Of a stretch of 64,000 nucleotides of DNA, positions 10,671 through 23,156 are shown one piece after another; position 1 is the stretch's first letter; each line of letters opens with the position of its first letter. Source of the stretch: Pascua guehoae (lineage: Eukaryota > Basidiomycota > Tremellomycetes > Trichosporonales > Trichosporonaceae); contig BCJX01000001.1 in assembly GCA_001600415.1 (NCBI GenBank), forward strand, positions 681,186 through 745,185, given 5' to 3'. Both the position numbers and the translations under genes were made by a program. The notes under the pieces were generated by a model, which did not search any database, was not told where the DNA came from, and was given only the letters and a program-made list of their open reading frames with translations.

Positions 10671-13600
10671 TTATGATGATTTTGGTGTGTTTGGCGTCCC
10701 CGCTCCCATTCCTCCTCCCATCGCTCCTCCCATTGTTCCTGCTCCTGCTCCTGCTCCTGCTGCCCCAGCCCCCATTCCAGCCCCTGCTCCCCCGCCTGCC
10801 CCAGTCGCACCCGGCCCAGCCGCACCCGGCGGGATACCCAAGCTGGCACCCACGCCGGAGCCTTCGCGTTTTGGCGGCGGCGGCAGCTGTCTTCTGGGCG
10901 TCGTGATCGCAATCGTGGGTAACGACCCAGGCATCGTGCCGCCGCCTACGCCGCCGCCGCTGATACCCATGCCGCCTGGAGGCTTTTGGGACATCTGCAG
11001 CTGCAGGCTCCGGCGGCCCTCGACGACCGGGATGGCGAGGACACCAATCCGGTTGCCAAAGCCCGCGAGAGCGGCTGTGCCGCCCACGACGCGGACAGGA
11101 CGGACGGCGACGTAGCCTAGTGGCTGGTGGGTCGGGACGCTAAACGACCCGAGTGCGGAGGGGAAGGATGCGCGGCCGTTCATGCTCAGCATGCGTTCGG
11201 CGCGGCGGGCGCGCATGGGCATTTCGCGCGCAGCGTCGGCACTGTTCGGGGCGTCGCGCGGCGTTAATGTCACACCCGAGCCCGAGCCTGATCGCGAGCC
11301 GGGATGGGCGTCGCGTGGTGCCGTGTGCGAGCGGGTACGGCGCTCGAGTACGTCGAGGCCGGCCACGTCGACGAGGAGCGCGGCGCCGCCCCACGGCGCA
11401 GATAGGTCGAGCGCCCACAGCTGCCACTGGCTGTCGTCGATGCCGGATCCGGCACGGCGGACGCCGACGACGAGCGTGTCGAGCACTGCCCAGCCGCCAT
11501 CGCGCGCAAGGATGGCACCGAGGGAGAGAACCTCGGCGTCGTGCCTGCGCGTCACCGAGGGTGATGCGGCTGTACCGTTGCTCTCGTCTGCAGACGATAC
11601 GGCTAATGATGACAGAGAGGGGAGGGACGAGAGTGCAGTGACACTGTTGGAGCGGTCACCCAATGGCGATGGGGGAGAACGGAGCTCGTCGCGATCCTGT
11701 GCAAGCGCCTCGCGGGCCTGATAGTCGCGCTCGCGCCAGCCACTGAGGCGACGCGCACCGTGCGAACTGAGCGGGAACTCGCCATTGCTCGGGGGCGCAA
11801 GTGAGCCCTTGATAGGCGATGCGGCGAGCGGCGAGTTGAAGCCACCCGACACTGTTCGCGTGCGTGATGGTGACGGAGGGAGGACGATCGATGCGGGAGA
11901 TTTCGACTTTGCGGCCCCCACGAGTCCCAGTGCGTCGTCGAGGACAGATGGACGCCGGTTCATTGGACACCGGCAGAAGGGCACGCCCGCGGTGCGCGAC
12001 ACGATGCGGTCGACAAAAACGTGCGTCGCAGTCGACGAGAGGACATAGAAGCCATCCGACGATTGCTGGTCACATTTGGTGCAGCGCGTCGTGACTGGCG
12101 CGGCAATCGCAATGGCGCGCAAAGGCTCGACCGTGTTATTCAGAGATGCGACAAGCGATCCTTCTGCGTCAAACACTTCTGCGCGTCCAGAGCGCCGACC
12201 CAGTGCGACGAGGTTGGTGCGTCGCCCATCCCAGTCGACGCGTGCACGCGAGACGGCGAGCACGCGGTCCGACGGGTCAAGCGACGAAATGAGCGGAACA
12301 GACGCCCACTCGCCGTGGTGCTTGGTCCACATGGTCGTGCCTTCTGGTGCTGCAGCGAGGGCGATTGGTCCACTCTCGCTCGATAGTAGGTCGACGCGGA
12401 AGGCAGAGAGCGGATCACAGATCTCCACGGGCGGGACAATATCCATCACGCGGTTGCTGCCCGTGATCGCACGGACACTGCCATCCGAAAGCCCGACGAG
12501 CAGCGTGGGGCGGCCATGCTGCCGTCCTTGACCCCGGGGAGACGCGGTGAACGGATCGTCGACCGACGGCGAGTCTTCAAAGATAACCGAGGTTGTCCGT
12601 CCTTCACTGTCAATCTGGATGGGGCCGAGAGGTTCCGTCTTGCCGTCGTCTGGTGTGGCCCAAAGCTGAACAAATCCGTGCCGGGTAGAAACGGCAATAA
12701 ACTGGCGGTCACGGCTAACCGCGGCGCCCACAATGGGGTCACCTGCACCCAGACCGTTGGTCGACACCATTTCGCGCGTGCCGGCCGATCGTTCGTCGTC
12801 GATAAAGCGCCACAGGCACACCGAGTTGTCGATACTGATTGACACGGCCATCTTGCCGTCGGGGCTCGCGGCAATCACGTCGACATCGGACTCGTGGCTC
12901 GCAGGGAGCATGTGCACGCCTACACCGGCAGCGAGTGACGCCTTGCCTGGGCGATTTGACACGCCGACAGCGTCGTCCGACTCGTCGTCCGTCGCATTTG
13001 CCTCGTCTCCGCGCCCGAGGCGGTTGCGCTGAGCGTCGAGCAAGTCGCGGTCCTTGAGGAGATAGAGAAGGACGACGTACAGTGCCAGCGCCGTGAGGAC
13101 CTGGGGGATGATGACAACCTTTGCAAAATAGCAAAGCGGGCCGAGACGGGGCAGTTGGAATGACCGCGCTGGAGTTGGGAGCTTGCGAATGTCGGCTGGC
13201 AGGAGCGAGTGGCCTGGGCGGGGGAAGATGGCAATCGACGAGGCAGGGATGCGGATCCGCACCGACGACCAGCCGTCGACGTTGATGGCACGCCAGAATG
13301 CTTCGGAGATCGTGAGCGCTGCGAGGTCGAGTGCAGTGGTAGCCACGGCCGTAGGACGCGGGGCGAGCGCTGATGTGCTCGTTGGCGTGTAGCCGTAGAG
13401 CCTCGCCGCAGAGTTGAACGTTACCCTGACACGCTCGCGCTCGTTGAAGTAGTAGAGCGCGCCAACCGATACGAGGAGCAGGATGAGGCTGCCGCTCTTG
13501 GTCGTGCGGGCGCGGAGGAAGCTATTCCAACTGAAGGCGGTTGACGTGCGGGATGACGGCCGCCCTTCCTTGTCCTTTTCCCGGCGTTCCGCCTCGTGCG

Positions 13601-15933
13601 AAGAGAGGCCACCGTTGGAGGCAAGTACGTCTGCGAGTTCGAGACGCTGGGCGTCGATGGAGAGGACCTGGGCGTTAGCTGTAGGTCGATAAGCTCACAG
13701 CTCACAGTCAGGAAGAAGGTGTTGAGCATAAACCAGTCGGTGACAATGACGACGACGGCAAAGACGCAAAACTCGCGTACAGGCTGGAGGCTGACGCAGA
13801 GCCACACGAGGCCGAGGAGCACCAGGTCGGTGAGCGATGTGAGGGCAATCGTGTGGCCGACCTTGCTGAGGCCAATACCGATACGGACGGGCACCGAGTG
13901 GCTAAAAGGCACGGAGAAGACTGCTTTTGTCTGCCGTCAGCCAAACTTGCCAGGAGGAGGTCACGTACCAAGGTGGACATATTTTCGATCCCAACAACGA
14001 CAATGACGAACGGCAGTGCGTACGTCGGAAGCACCGTCTGGCCGTTGCTCCAACCCCAGCCGTTCCATCCGAGCAGCGAGAGCACGCTAAAGGACATGAC
14101 GGCCGAGCAGCACAGCTGGACAATACCAGTGAACGCGAGACCGAAGCGCGAGTGCACCTTTGTGGCGTTGGACAGCTGCATGAGGAGTGTCGTGAACAGG
14201 ACGCCGTAGAGGATGACAATCAGGCGTGGGGGCAGGACAGAAGACGTCTCTGGTGTCGCGCGTGGGCCAGGCGAGTACTGCTGTCAGTGGGAACCCCAAC
14301 AGACGGCGGTGGATACGCCTGAAACATTATTCTACTCACCGAGACAAGGGTCACGGAGTCATCGGGCCCCACTGGCCGCGCATACGGCTCAGTAAAGACC
14401 TCTGCACCGAGGGGCGCGACGAGGTCGGCGAGATGTGCCTCCCACTTGTCGCGGAACGCCGATGCGTTCCCGTGGACGTGAAACGGCACTGCAACGCCGC
14501 GGTACGTCTGCCGCTCGCCGCCTTGTCGGCCCCACAGGGCATCGATAGGTGTGGCGCCGTGGACCTGCCCCTCGTCTGCGGGGGTGAGGAGGTAACATGG
14601 ACCCGTGGGTCGCGCGTCCGCCCCATCCGCAACGAGGTGGCGGACACATGCAGCCTGTGGACCACCGTCTGGTCCGCGTGTCCAGGTATCCGCCGTGTCC
14701 GCGAGGGTGCGGACCGCTGAGACGATCGCATCGTCGCGCTCAGCCCACGCCGAGTCCTCGCCGTCCAACACACCGCCGACATCCGCCCACGCAACACGGA
14801 GCAGCTCAATCTCGGGCCGGTGTGGCGCCGAGTCCGCGACGGGGACGGGAACCCAGGACGCGTCGTCGTCGTCCCGCGCCCACCACGGGCCCCACGCGAC
14901 GTTCGGCAGAAGTGGTGGTGGTGGGGGGAAGAAGACGTAGCCTAGCGGCTCGGTCAGGAAGCCCAGCGGCGCGCGTGAGCGGCTGTCTGCCAACCCAGGC
15001 GCGGGAGCGCGTGATGGGCCAGCAGCGCTTTCGAAGCGCTTGGAGAGGAAGCCGGCGATGGCGGGGTAGAAGAGCGTCGTCATGACGACGCAGTCGATGA
15101 GCAGCGTGCGGATCTGCGAGTTAGGTGCTGGAGATACGGTCGATGGCAACGACTAGGGTCGACAACACGGTAGGGAAGATACACCCCCCATATCGCCCCA
15201 TCAACATACACGCCCACCATACACACGCCCACACACACGCCCACCACACACACGCCCATCATGACACGGCACACAGCGACGCCGAGCAAGCGAGCACGTA
15301 ATGCCCGGCACTGTACAGCTCCCAGGCTCGCAAATCGCAACTCGCCACTGCGCAGCACCCGGTGCTGTACCCTGCCACCACGTCGCTCGGCGTGACGTGA
15401 CATGCGCCGCTCAGGAGCCCCTAGCTCCCAGTACGGTGGTACATGATCGGCCAGTGTGACCGCCAGCCCATCGCTGGGCACCACCGACCCGCTGAACGCC
15501 CTTGCCTCGTAATCGCAGGTCCGCCGACGCCACGGCGCCGCACCAGCCCCACCATTGTCCCCACTCCACCCCCTGCCGTCTCGACCAAAGTCGAGCAAGT
15601 CGACCAAGTCGTGCGCAAACCCACCTGATTTCTCGCGCAGTGCTCTCCGAAGCGCCGAAACCCCTCCCGGAGCCACCGCACGCCCATGCGCGGTAATCGG
15701 CGCTTGCGTTGGTTTGCGTGTTTCGATTTCCGCCGTCGCCGTGCGTGCGCGTGGTGGGCACCACTGGGGGCGGGGGAACGTATACTCGGCGTCGTGGGGC
15801 TAGTGCTTGGGCTGGTGCTCGTCGCACTCGAGCTCGTGCTCGCGGCACCCGAGCCAGAGGGCAGTTGGGAGCGCTTGTAGCTGGGGCCCGCGGCCGAGCC
15901 GTTGGCACTGGCACCACTCGCAGAGCGCGCCAT
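10671..15933 (-). CDS. SCP1: SREBP cleavage-activating protein (SCAP/Scp1), sterol-sensing and WD40 domains
   Basis: Five exons (15933-15625, 15113-14340, 14277-13969, 13930-13706, 13667-10671) close to 1537 residues. SCAP escorts the SREBP transcription factor from ER to Golgi when sterol (or oxygen) is low. Seen: a basic, Ser-rich N-terminal tail, a first membrane segment (IRTLLIDCVVMTTLFYPAI), a large luminal loop (AWGPWW..WVPVPV), then the sterol-sensing domain with LIVILYGVLFTTLLMQL, FGLAFTGIVQLCCSAVMSF, LPFVIVVVGIENM, IALTSLTDLVLLG and FAVVVIVTDWFMLNTFFLTV. Later there is another membrane segment and WD-type blades (DVIAASPDGKMAVSISIDNSVCLW). The C-terminus is a Gly/Ala-rich repeat tail encoded by a CCT/GCT-rich stretch at 10690-10800. 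An upstream in-frame ATG at 16005 would add 24 residues; 15933 is preferred. The SCP1 name follows the Cryptococcus gene. Confidence 0.9.
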
Positions 15934-17337
15934 GTGCGCAGCAGCGTGCACGTTGACGCGTGGGCGGTGCCGGAGCGGCGGCGAGGGGGGGGGGGGCCAC
16001 GACATGGGACGGCGCAGGCGTGTGTCCTTGTTTGCTTGCGTGCGGAGGGGGGGGGNNNNNNNNNNNNNNNNNNNNNNNNNNNNNNNNNNNNNNNNNNNNN
16101 NNNNNNNNNGGAGGGGGTCCGTCTAGCGCGTCATGGAATGATAACGGGTGCGAAGTGGGGTGGAGGACGGTAGTGTAGAGCTCGAGTTGTAGCGAGGTAG
16201 TAGCGAGGCGATGCAAAGGTAGCTGCTGCGCCGGGAGCCAGGTTGCGGAAGATTGTTGGCGGGGGGGTTGTACGATGTGGGAGGCGAGGGGAGATCGAGT
16301 GAGGAATGAGAATAAAGTGGTGGTTGTGGTTGTGGTGGTGGTGGTTTGGTTGATTACACGCGTTGACCCGGCGGCAACAAGGGGCCAGAGTGGTGGCCGT
16401 GGTGGGTGGGTGCACAGTGCAGCCGGTCGTTTGGGGGAAGGGGGCCGTTGTGGGCCGGGATCGGTGGGTATGGTGGGTGCGTGTCATGAATGCCGTTAGT
16501 CCTGGTACACCTGGTCGGCTTGCAGCGCTCCCCTCTGTACCTTTCCCCCCCTTCCTTTGCTTTGCTTTTCTTCTTTGGGCCCAATGCCGCGTCGCCCACC
16601 ACAACCCTCAACCCAAAGGGATTGAATCATGCCACGGACACGCACCCAATCTCCGCTCACCCTCCACTACGACTGCACACAGATTGGCTTTTCACGTCGC
16701 AAACCAGTCGCAAAACGAGCAACGAGAGCAGAGCAACGGGCACAGCCAGCTACCCAGGGCGGCATGCAGCAAGAGGCGGCGCATGCGGCACACGCGGCGC
16801 ATGCGACCCGCGGCGCTTGCATGTAGCGCTTGGACCCGAGCCTCCGTTCATGTCCGGCGTCCATGCGCGTCCGTGTGCAATCTGGGCCGCCTGAGTGGAC
16901 ACGGTGGGCACAGTGGCCATTGGGCTTGTTTGATCGAAAACTGGCACCAAAACCTCCGGCGGCCACATTCGGCCCCCGTCTGCGATTCGGCGACGCGGCC
17001 CATTTCTGCCAGGCTCGCAAACAACAGGCGTGGCGAGTGAATGGCTGCACAACGTTCTACAGTACAAATATCTATTGTTCTACACTCCTGAAACACGGTC
17101 GCAGTCGAGTTTGAGGCGGGGTGTCCAGCAGCCTTTTCTTTGTCTCTTCCATTCTCCTGTAGATCCTCGTGGTCAAACGGGCCGTAGCCGTGGGGGAACG
17201 GGGTGCTGTGGCGTGTGTGGCGCGGGTGGCGCGCAGTGGCGCTCTCTTACCCCCGCCAGCCTCCCACAGCACGCTTGCTCACTCGCTGGGGCCAGCAGCT
17301 CGACCCTCCGACTTGCTCCACAGCCAACACGGCCCTC
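15934..17337. other. Intergenic region between SCAP and the DENN gene, includes a gap
   Basis: This should hold the SCAP promoter and the 3' end of the DENN gene. G runs occur at about 15985-15996 and on both sides of the gap, and a GTT/GTG microsatellite lies at about 16318-16349. No convincing gene on either strand. Confidence 0.5.
16056..16109. other. Assembly gap (54 N) within a poly-G stretch
   Basis: Run of 54 N flanked by GGAGGGGGGGGG on the left and GGAGGGGG on the right. This suggests a homopolymer sequencing failure or scaffold join. Confidence 0.99.
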
Positions 17338-20300
17338 TCAGTGGGTATGCTCGTGCCCGCTCTCTCCGGCCCCTACGCCCGCGTCGATTGTGGGCTCGAT
17401 GTTCCATGTTTTTGCGAGTGCAAGCCAAAACTTGTTTTCCGGAGCATCGCGGCCGCCCCACGCCATGCGCGACGCGCCAGTGAGCGTGCGGAGGTCGGCG
17501 TCGCTCAGCTCCCAGCCGCCCGCGGCGACTGACATGAGGCGTCCGTACTGGTGGTACGCATAGTGGTGCAGCTGGTCAAGGATGAGGCGGCCACGGCGTG
17601 CCGTGTCGTCTGGAATGTTGCGGCCGTCATAGGGCAGCGGTTCGTCTGCGTCGGTCGATGCGTCCAGCTCTGTCCACTCTTCTTCGTCATTGTCGTCAAA
17701 CGGCGGCTCAACACCAGCACCAAGGAGCGTTCGTCCCTCGTCGTCCTCGAGTGCGATCGCACCCACATTCCCGCGACCTAAGGCAAACTCGCACACGCCG
17801 ACGCACAGGCTCCACAGCCGCTCAATCATCTCAAAGACGATGAGCCACATGCCACCCGCTCTGCTCGTCGCTGAGAATCCCACAGTCTGCGCGCGAACCC
17901 CTCGCGGAGACTGGTCGAGCAGCACGAGCGAGCGGTACAGTGCGAGGTCGCCGAACGCATATGTCACTGCGCTCGTCTTGGGCTTGCCCTTTGTGCTTGG
18001 GGTGCACACGAGAATTGTGGGGGCGGGACGCAGGATCTTGGGCGGTGCGCGAACGTCATCATCAACGTCGGTAGGGAGCGATGCAGAAAAGTCGATAAAC
18101 ATATCGTATGCGTCCGTGTGTGACTTGTACACCACGTCAGTCGTAGCTGGGGATGTCAGCAACTTGAACAACCTCTACTTGGACAGACTTCTCCTTGAAC
18201 ATAGTTCTCCTTAAACAGAGTTCTCCTTCCGCAACCATAGCACCAAGTTTAGAGCCTCACGCTTCAGGCATCCCCATGGGGAATGGTGAGGAAGCGATGA
18301 AAGGAGCCGGATGGTAGCCCGGAATACGCAGGTCTTTCACCCAGTCCCAGACCATCAAAACCGCCCCACTCTCACTGGCCTCACTTGCGCCGCCGATGGC
18401 TCAATCCTTGTTGCAGAGGGCACAGAGAACCTCGCAACTCCTCAATGCCGACTTACTCGCAACCCAGCCTCCCGTACGCTTCTTGACGTCGTCGAGTGCC
18501 ATTAACCCCACATTACCGAGCCAGGTGGGCGAACGGGCGCCGCCCGTCGACGCGGACGCGGGTGGCAGCCCCATCGCCCAGATACACCATGCGAACGCCT
18601 CCAGAGGGAGTAGCGGGGGTGTAGCGTAGAGGAGCTGTGACGTTAGTAGGTGCATGTGGGAGGAGGGAGCCATGCCCGACGACGTACGACACGCTGGCCG
18701 GAGAGTGCCGCCTTGTAGACTGTCACGAGCGATGGGCCGAGAATGGATAAGAGTGCGGGGAGGTAGGTGACAGGGTGGTTTGGCTGCGGGTCAGTAAGAG
18801 TGCAAATAGTGAGCTGGTAGTGTGCTGGGGAGGAGGGATGAGGGCTGGAATGTTCCACGGCGGGCTCAATGATGAGGACCAGTGGCAAAGAATGAGGGCG
18901 AGGTCATGTGCACAATACGTGGCCCAGGAGACCTCAGAGACCTCCAGAGACTCGACAGAGACAAGGTCAGAAGATGGGCTCAGACACGGGCTGTTCAACG
19001 GCCGGGCTCGCAACAAGCCTTGCCTACAGGCCCGCATGACCCCCGCTCGGTGTCCAGGTACTCCATAGAGTCGAGCTCTATGACCAGCTCAGCGACAGAG
19101 TCCGAGCAAGTGATATGCACAACACATGCCCAGAGACATGTAATACACAGTGACAACCTTCAATGGCTCCGTTCTCTGTTCAGACACTCCACAGAGACGA
19201 GCTCCGAGACTCGACACCAGAGGCCGGCCAATGGTCATACACAACACACCCAGAGACACGCAACGGCCTCGTGGCCAAGAGACGTATCCACGTGCCCAGT
19301 GCTGCGCATTACGCCTCGACACCCAGGCTATGCACATAACCCATAGCGACATCCCAGCGTCGCGCACGACACGCCCAGACAAGAGTCCAGCAGTGACGGG
19401 CGACGGCCAGCGCAATGGTCATGACAGAGCCAGAGCACGCTCAACACCCAGAGACATGTGCCCATGACCAGAGGTGTACCCAACGCTCCCGCCGTGTTCC
19501 GGACACGCACAGAACATTGCGCGTGGGCGAGTTGAACGTTCAACCAAGGAGCGTCACCCTCCGAGCTCTGGACCATGCCGCAACGTCCAGCGCCGAGCAC
19601 AAGGTCTCTTCGGGGTTGGAAGCAGACTCTGAGCCCGAGATCCGCTCTCCGTTCTCGAGAATCACTCAACCCCAGCCAACCTCGACGCAGGCCGTGACTC
19701 GACTCGCGCGACTCCCCGCCCATCTTCCCAGCCGTGCCACCCCGAACCCGACTAGACTCACCCCAACACCCCCACTCAAGCGCACCGCAACCCCCGCGGC
19801 CGTCTGCGTCGCCATCCCCTGAATCCCGTCCGCCCTTGCGCCCTCCCACACCGAATCCAGGAGGGCCTTTACGGCCGCCGCGTCATTAGCCGCGCCGACG
19901 CGGTCGGCGGCCTCTTGGTCGTTCTTGGGCGCGGCGATATTCGCAGCGTCCCCGGATGCAAACGGGTCCTCGACGCCCTCGAGGCGGTCGTACAGGTCGC
20001 CGAGGGGCGCGGAGAGGTCGAAGAGCGCATCGGGGGAAGTGGGCGGGGCGAGGACGACGCCGAGGGTGCCCATCCGCCGGCCCCGGCCCGTGGCGCGGGG
20101 CACGGAGCGGAAGAGGCCCGCGGCGGGGAGGGCGCAGTGGGTGAAGAGGACGAGGTCGGAGGGGAGATTGTGCAGGCCCGAGGGGAGTGAGGTGTGTTCG
20201 ATCTGCCCCGCGGGGAGGGTTTCTGGGCGTCAGTGGCGTGCGGGGCAAGGGGTGCCAAGGAGAGGACGCAGGTGGGGGGGGAGGGACGTACCCGCCGACA

Positions 20301-20388
20301 GTGAGCGGTAGTAGACGACCTCCTGGCCTGTGAGGTCGTGAAAGTGCGTGAGGAAGAGAGCGGCGAGGGGTGGGAATGTTGGCGACAT
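17338..20388 (-). CDS. LCHN/DENND11-like DENN-family protein (DUF4484)
   Basis: Five exons (20388-20292, 20222-19762, 18783-18688, 18634-18457, 18146-17338) close to 546 residues with all phases matching. The order matches LCHN/DENND11: an N-terminal half with VVYYRSL, IEHTSLPSGLHNLPSDLVLFTH and RGRRMGTLGVVL, then HPVTYLPALLSILGPSLVTVYKAALSGQRVLLYATPPL, which parallels the ILWKFALLRKRILIFSPPP region, then GNVGLM..DVKK and ATTTDVVYKSHTDAYDMFIDFS, and a C-terminal LSDADLRTLTGASRMAWGG. DENN proteins act on Rab GTPases; the role of fungal LCHN proteins is not settled. Intron 2 is 978 bp and repeat-rich, and intron 4 is about 310 bp. I assigned the family from recalled sequence features, not from a search. 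Confidence 0.78.
18784..19761 (-). repeat. 978 bp intron of the DENN gene made of diverged internal repeats
   Basis: Flanked by a GTGAGT donor (19761) and a CGCAG acceptor (18784). On the plus strand, copies of a motif close to CAATGGTCAT..CAACAC..CCCAGAGACA recur near 19105, 19225 and 19410, with related CAGAGAC/CGAGCTC blocks near 18940, 19065 and 19190. No plausible coding exon was found inside. Confidence 0.65.
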
Positions 20389-20801
20389 GGTGATGGGTGA
20401 GTGGGTGGTTGGACGTGGACGTGACGCCAGAATCAAAGACATGAACAACAACGGTATGGACGCGTGTTGGTCCGCTCCTTTCCGGCTGCCGGCTGGTCGG
20501 CCGACCGACCGAAGCGTGTGCCGGCAGTCGTGTGCCGCTTTGCCGACACGACGTCGATGCAGCACCCAGATGGCCAGAGTACGACACACTATCATGCAGC
20601 ATCAACCATGTCGTGCATGGCAGCAAGTGCCAAGGGACACTCATCTTCCGCGCACGATGCGCACCAGCAGCATACTGCACACAGCAGCCTGATGTTCTCT
20701 CCCACTCTACCGACAGTGCAATGACATCTCCATGGTATATCTCTACAGCAATCGCCACACGCCACACGTCCACAGCCATCCATGTATGCAGTTGTCCCCG
20801 T
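20389..20801. other. Short intergenic region (DENN promoter, RPT5 3' end)
   Basis: About 410 bp between two minus-strand genes. I see no gene and no clear regulatory motif. Confidence 0.5.
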
Positions 20802-22754
20802 TTACGCAAAGTACTGAAACGTCAGCAAAGCCCGGCCACTTCACGTCTTCAACGCTTGCTAAACTCACGTGGTGCTCCTTGGCCTTGCGTGCCTGCACCT
20901 CGAGGATACCGCCATGGAAGTGCTCGTGTGTGAGCTGCGACGCGTTTTGCCTCAATGCGAGCTGATGGGTTAGCGACGACGCCAATGGCTCAAACCCACC
21001 ATGCCTGCCTCAACACAGACAGCCTTGAGCTGGGCGCCGTTCATGTCCTCTGTAGAACGCGCGAGCTCCTCAAAGCTGGTTTGTCAGTGTGGCTCTCAAC
21101 GTTGCGTCTGTGCTCACTTGACACCCTTGTGGTTCAGCTTGCGCGCGTGGATCTGCAGGATGCGTTCACGCGCCGACTCGTTCGGGAGTGGGAACTCGAT
21201 CTTGCGGTCCAGACGTCCGGAACGCAGCAGCGCGGGGTCAAGAATGTCGATACGGTTAGTCGCCGCAATCACCTGGGGGTTAGGCTGAGAATATTCTGCT
21301 AACCCACCTTGATCCTGCTGTCGCTCGAGAAGCCGTCGAGCTGGTTGAGCAGCTCGAGCATGGTACGCTGCACCTCACGGTCGCCCGCCTTGTTGCTGTC
21401 GAACCGCTTCGTGCCGACAGCGTCCAGCTCGTCGATGAAGATGATAGCGGGTGCCTTCTGCTTTGCGAGTTCAAACGCGTCACGCACCAGCTTGGCGCCA
21501 TCACCAATGTACATCTGGCGGGTTAGCGAGATTCGCGGCGTCCATTTTCAACCCACCTGAACGAGGGAAGGGCCAGCGAGCTTGAGGTAACATGCGTTGG
21601 TCTGGGCCGCACATGCACGCGCCAGTAGCGTCTTGCCGGTTCCTGGCGGGCCATACATCAGACAGCCCTTGGGCGGAGTAATACCAAGCGTCTTGAACTT
21701 GTCGGCCTGTTGCATGGGCAACACGCTGGGATGTCAGCTAATGATGCGATGAACAAAGCTCACATCGCCTCAACCAGCTCCTCAATCTGCTTGTCCAGTC
21801 CACCAATGTCGGTGTAGGTCTCCGTCGGTCGTTCGTCCACCTCCATCGCCTTCACACGCGCGTCGTACTCTGAATGTCAGCTAATGAGCTTTCTCGGCTA
21901 GCTCACCGTCTGGCAGCTTGTCGAGCACCAGATAAGAGTCCTTGTTGACACCAATGAGGTCTCCTGGGCGGAGCTCCTCATGGGGGACAAGGCCGATGAT
22001 GGGGAGGAAGACAGTCTGGATGCGTGAGCATGTGGGTGCGGGGACGGATAGTGTGGGAACACTCATGGCGAAGGCGACGCACCTGGCGCGTAGACGTCTT
22101 GATAACCGCACACTTTGACTTCTTTGCGTTCTGCTCGTTGTGGGCTGCTCCTTCCTGTGCCTCGGCATCGACATCGAGAATCTGGTGGGTTAGACCCTTT
22201 CCTCGACTCGTTGGCACCCACCTCCACGACCTTGGACACAAGGTAGGGCAAGACCTTGTTCTGCTTGATCTTGGTCGCGTTGTCCTTGATCTTCTCCAAC
22301 ATCTGGTCGCGCTCGTGCGAGAGACGCAGGTTCTCCTGGCGCATCATCTTGACTTCATTGTCGATCATGCGCATCTTCATGCGGATCTCCTGGGCGTCGC
22401 CCTGCGGGTAAGTATCTGTTGGTTGCGGGAAGGAAGGACGCGGAGGGAAGGTGCGACACTGCTAGGACTGTTGCTCATGCTACTCGTGTAGTACGCCAAA
22501 GCCTTGCGAGCGTGACATAGGGCTCCTCGTACCATCTCACATAGCACTAGGACACTCACATTCAAGACGTGCTCGTCAATGTCATCCCATGTCTCCTCCA
22601 CAGGCTTGGGTTCTTCCATCTTGACGTCGTCAGCCCCCGTCGCCGCCGCAGTCTCCGCAGCGGCACTGGTGCTCGATCCCTCGGGCTTCTTCTCGTCGTT
22701 AGGAGGGTTGGGAGGGTTGGGGGGCACGGGGGGGTCGGCTGCGGGCTCGGACAT
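20802..22754 (-). CDS. RPT5: 26S proteasome regulatory ATPase RPT5 (PSMC3)
   Basis: A multi-exon AAA ATPase of the proteasome base, which unfolds substrates and feeds them into the 20S core. Start is the ATG at 22754 (MSEPAADPP). Following exons give the coiled coil ([24 protein letters not shown]), the OB-domain region ([29 protein letters not shown]), [24 protein letters not shown], Walker A in [18 protein letters not shown], pore-loop region, Walker B in [17 protein letters not shown], the arginine-finger region ([14 protein letters not shown]) and [25 protein letters not shown]. The final exon, after a 54 bp intron, codes only YFA and stop. The subunit call rests on the RPT5-like EELARST/NGAQ and C-terminal features. 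The last three residues are a Phe variant of the HbYX gate-opening motif. Confidence 0.93.
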
Positions 22755-23156
22755 GGTGATGAGGTGGTGGCAAGGAAGGTGGTCAGGAAACAACAAGTGT
22801 TGGTCAGTGTGGTGTCGGTGATGGTGACCCACACTTGGCAAGCGACGACCAACCCACCTTGACGCGGTCCGCGGAAGCAAAACGCGAGACGCACTTCGTC
22901 AGCGAGGTCACCATTAGCAACGGAATCAAAAGGATGTAATTCCATTTTCAACGAGGAAGGTGAAAGTCAAGAGAGGAAAGTGTAATGCCCACGTGTTGGA
23001 GAATCACGTGGTCTGACGTAGCCGATCGAGAGATCGGATGAGGGGTGCACTCTGAGACTGACCAGGGCCTTCCTTGATCATCGACATTTGCTTCAACCGG
23101 CATCTGGGTCTGTCACCACTCTTTCACAACCCCTCATTGTCCTTCCTCCTCTGACC
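22755..23156. promoter_or_regulatory. Divergent promoter region, RPT5 and the 23.2 kb gene
   Basis: Upstream region of two divergent genes. No clear proteasome-type control element (such as GGTGGCAAA) was seen. A short ORF on the minus strand here is not convincing. Confidence 0.4.

Noticed and set aside
18643..18888. ATG at 18888 as start of a separate small gene
   Set aside because: The downstream part (PNHPVTYLPALL) joins in phase to exon 2 of the DENN gene and matches the family order.
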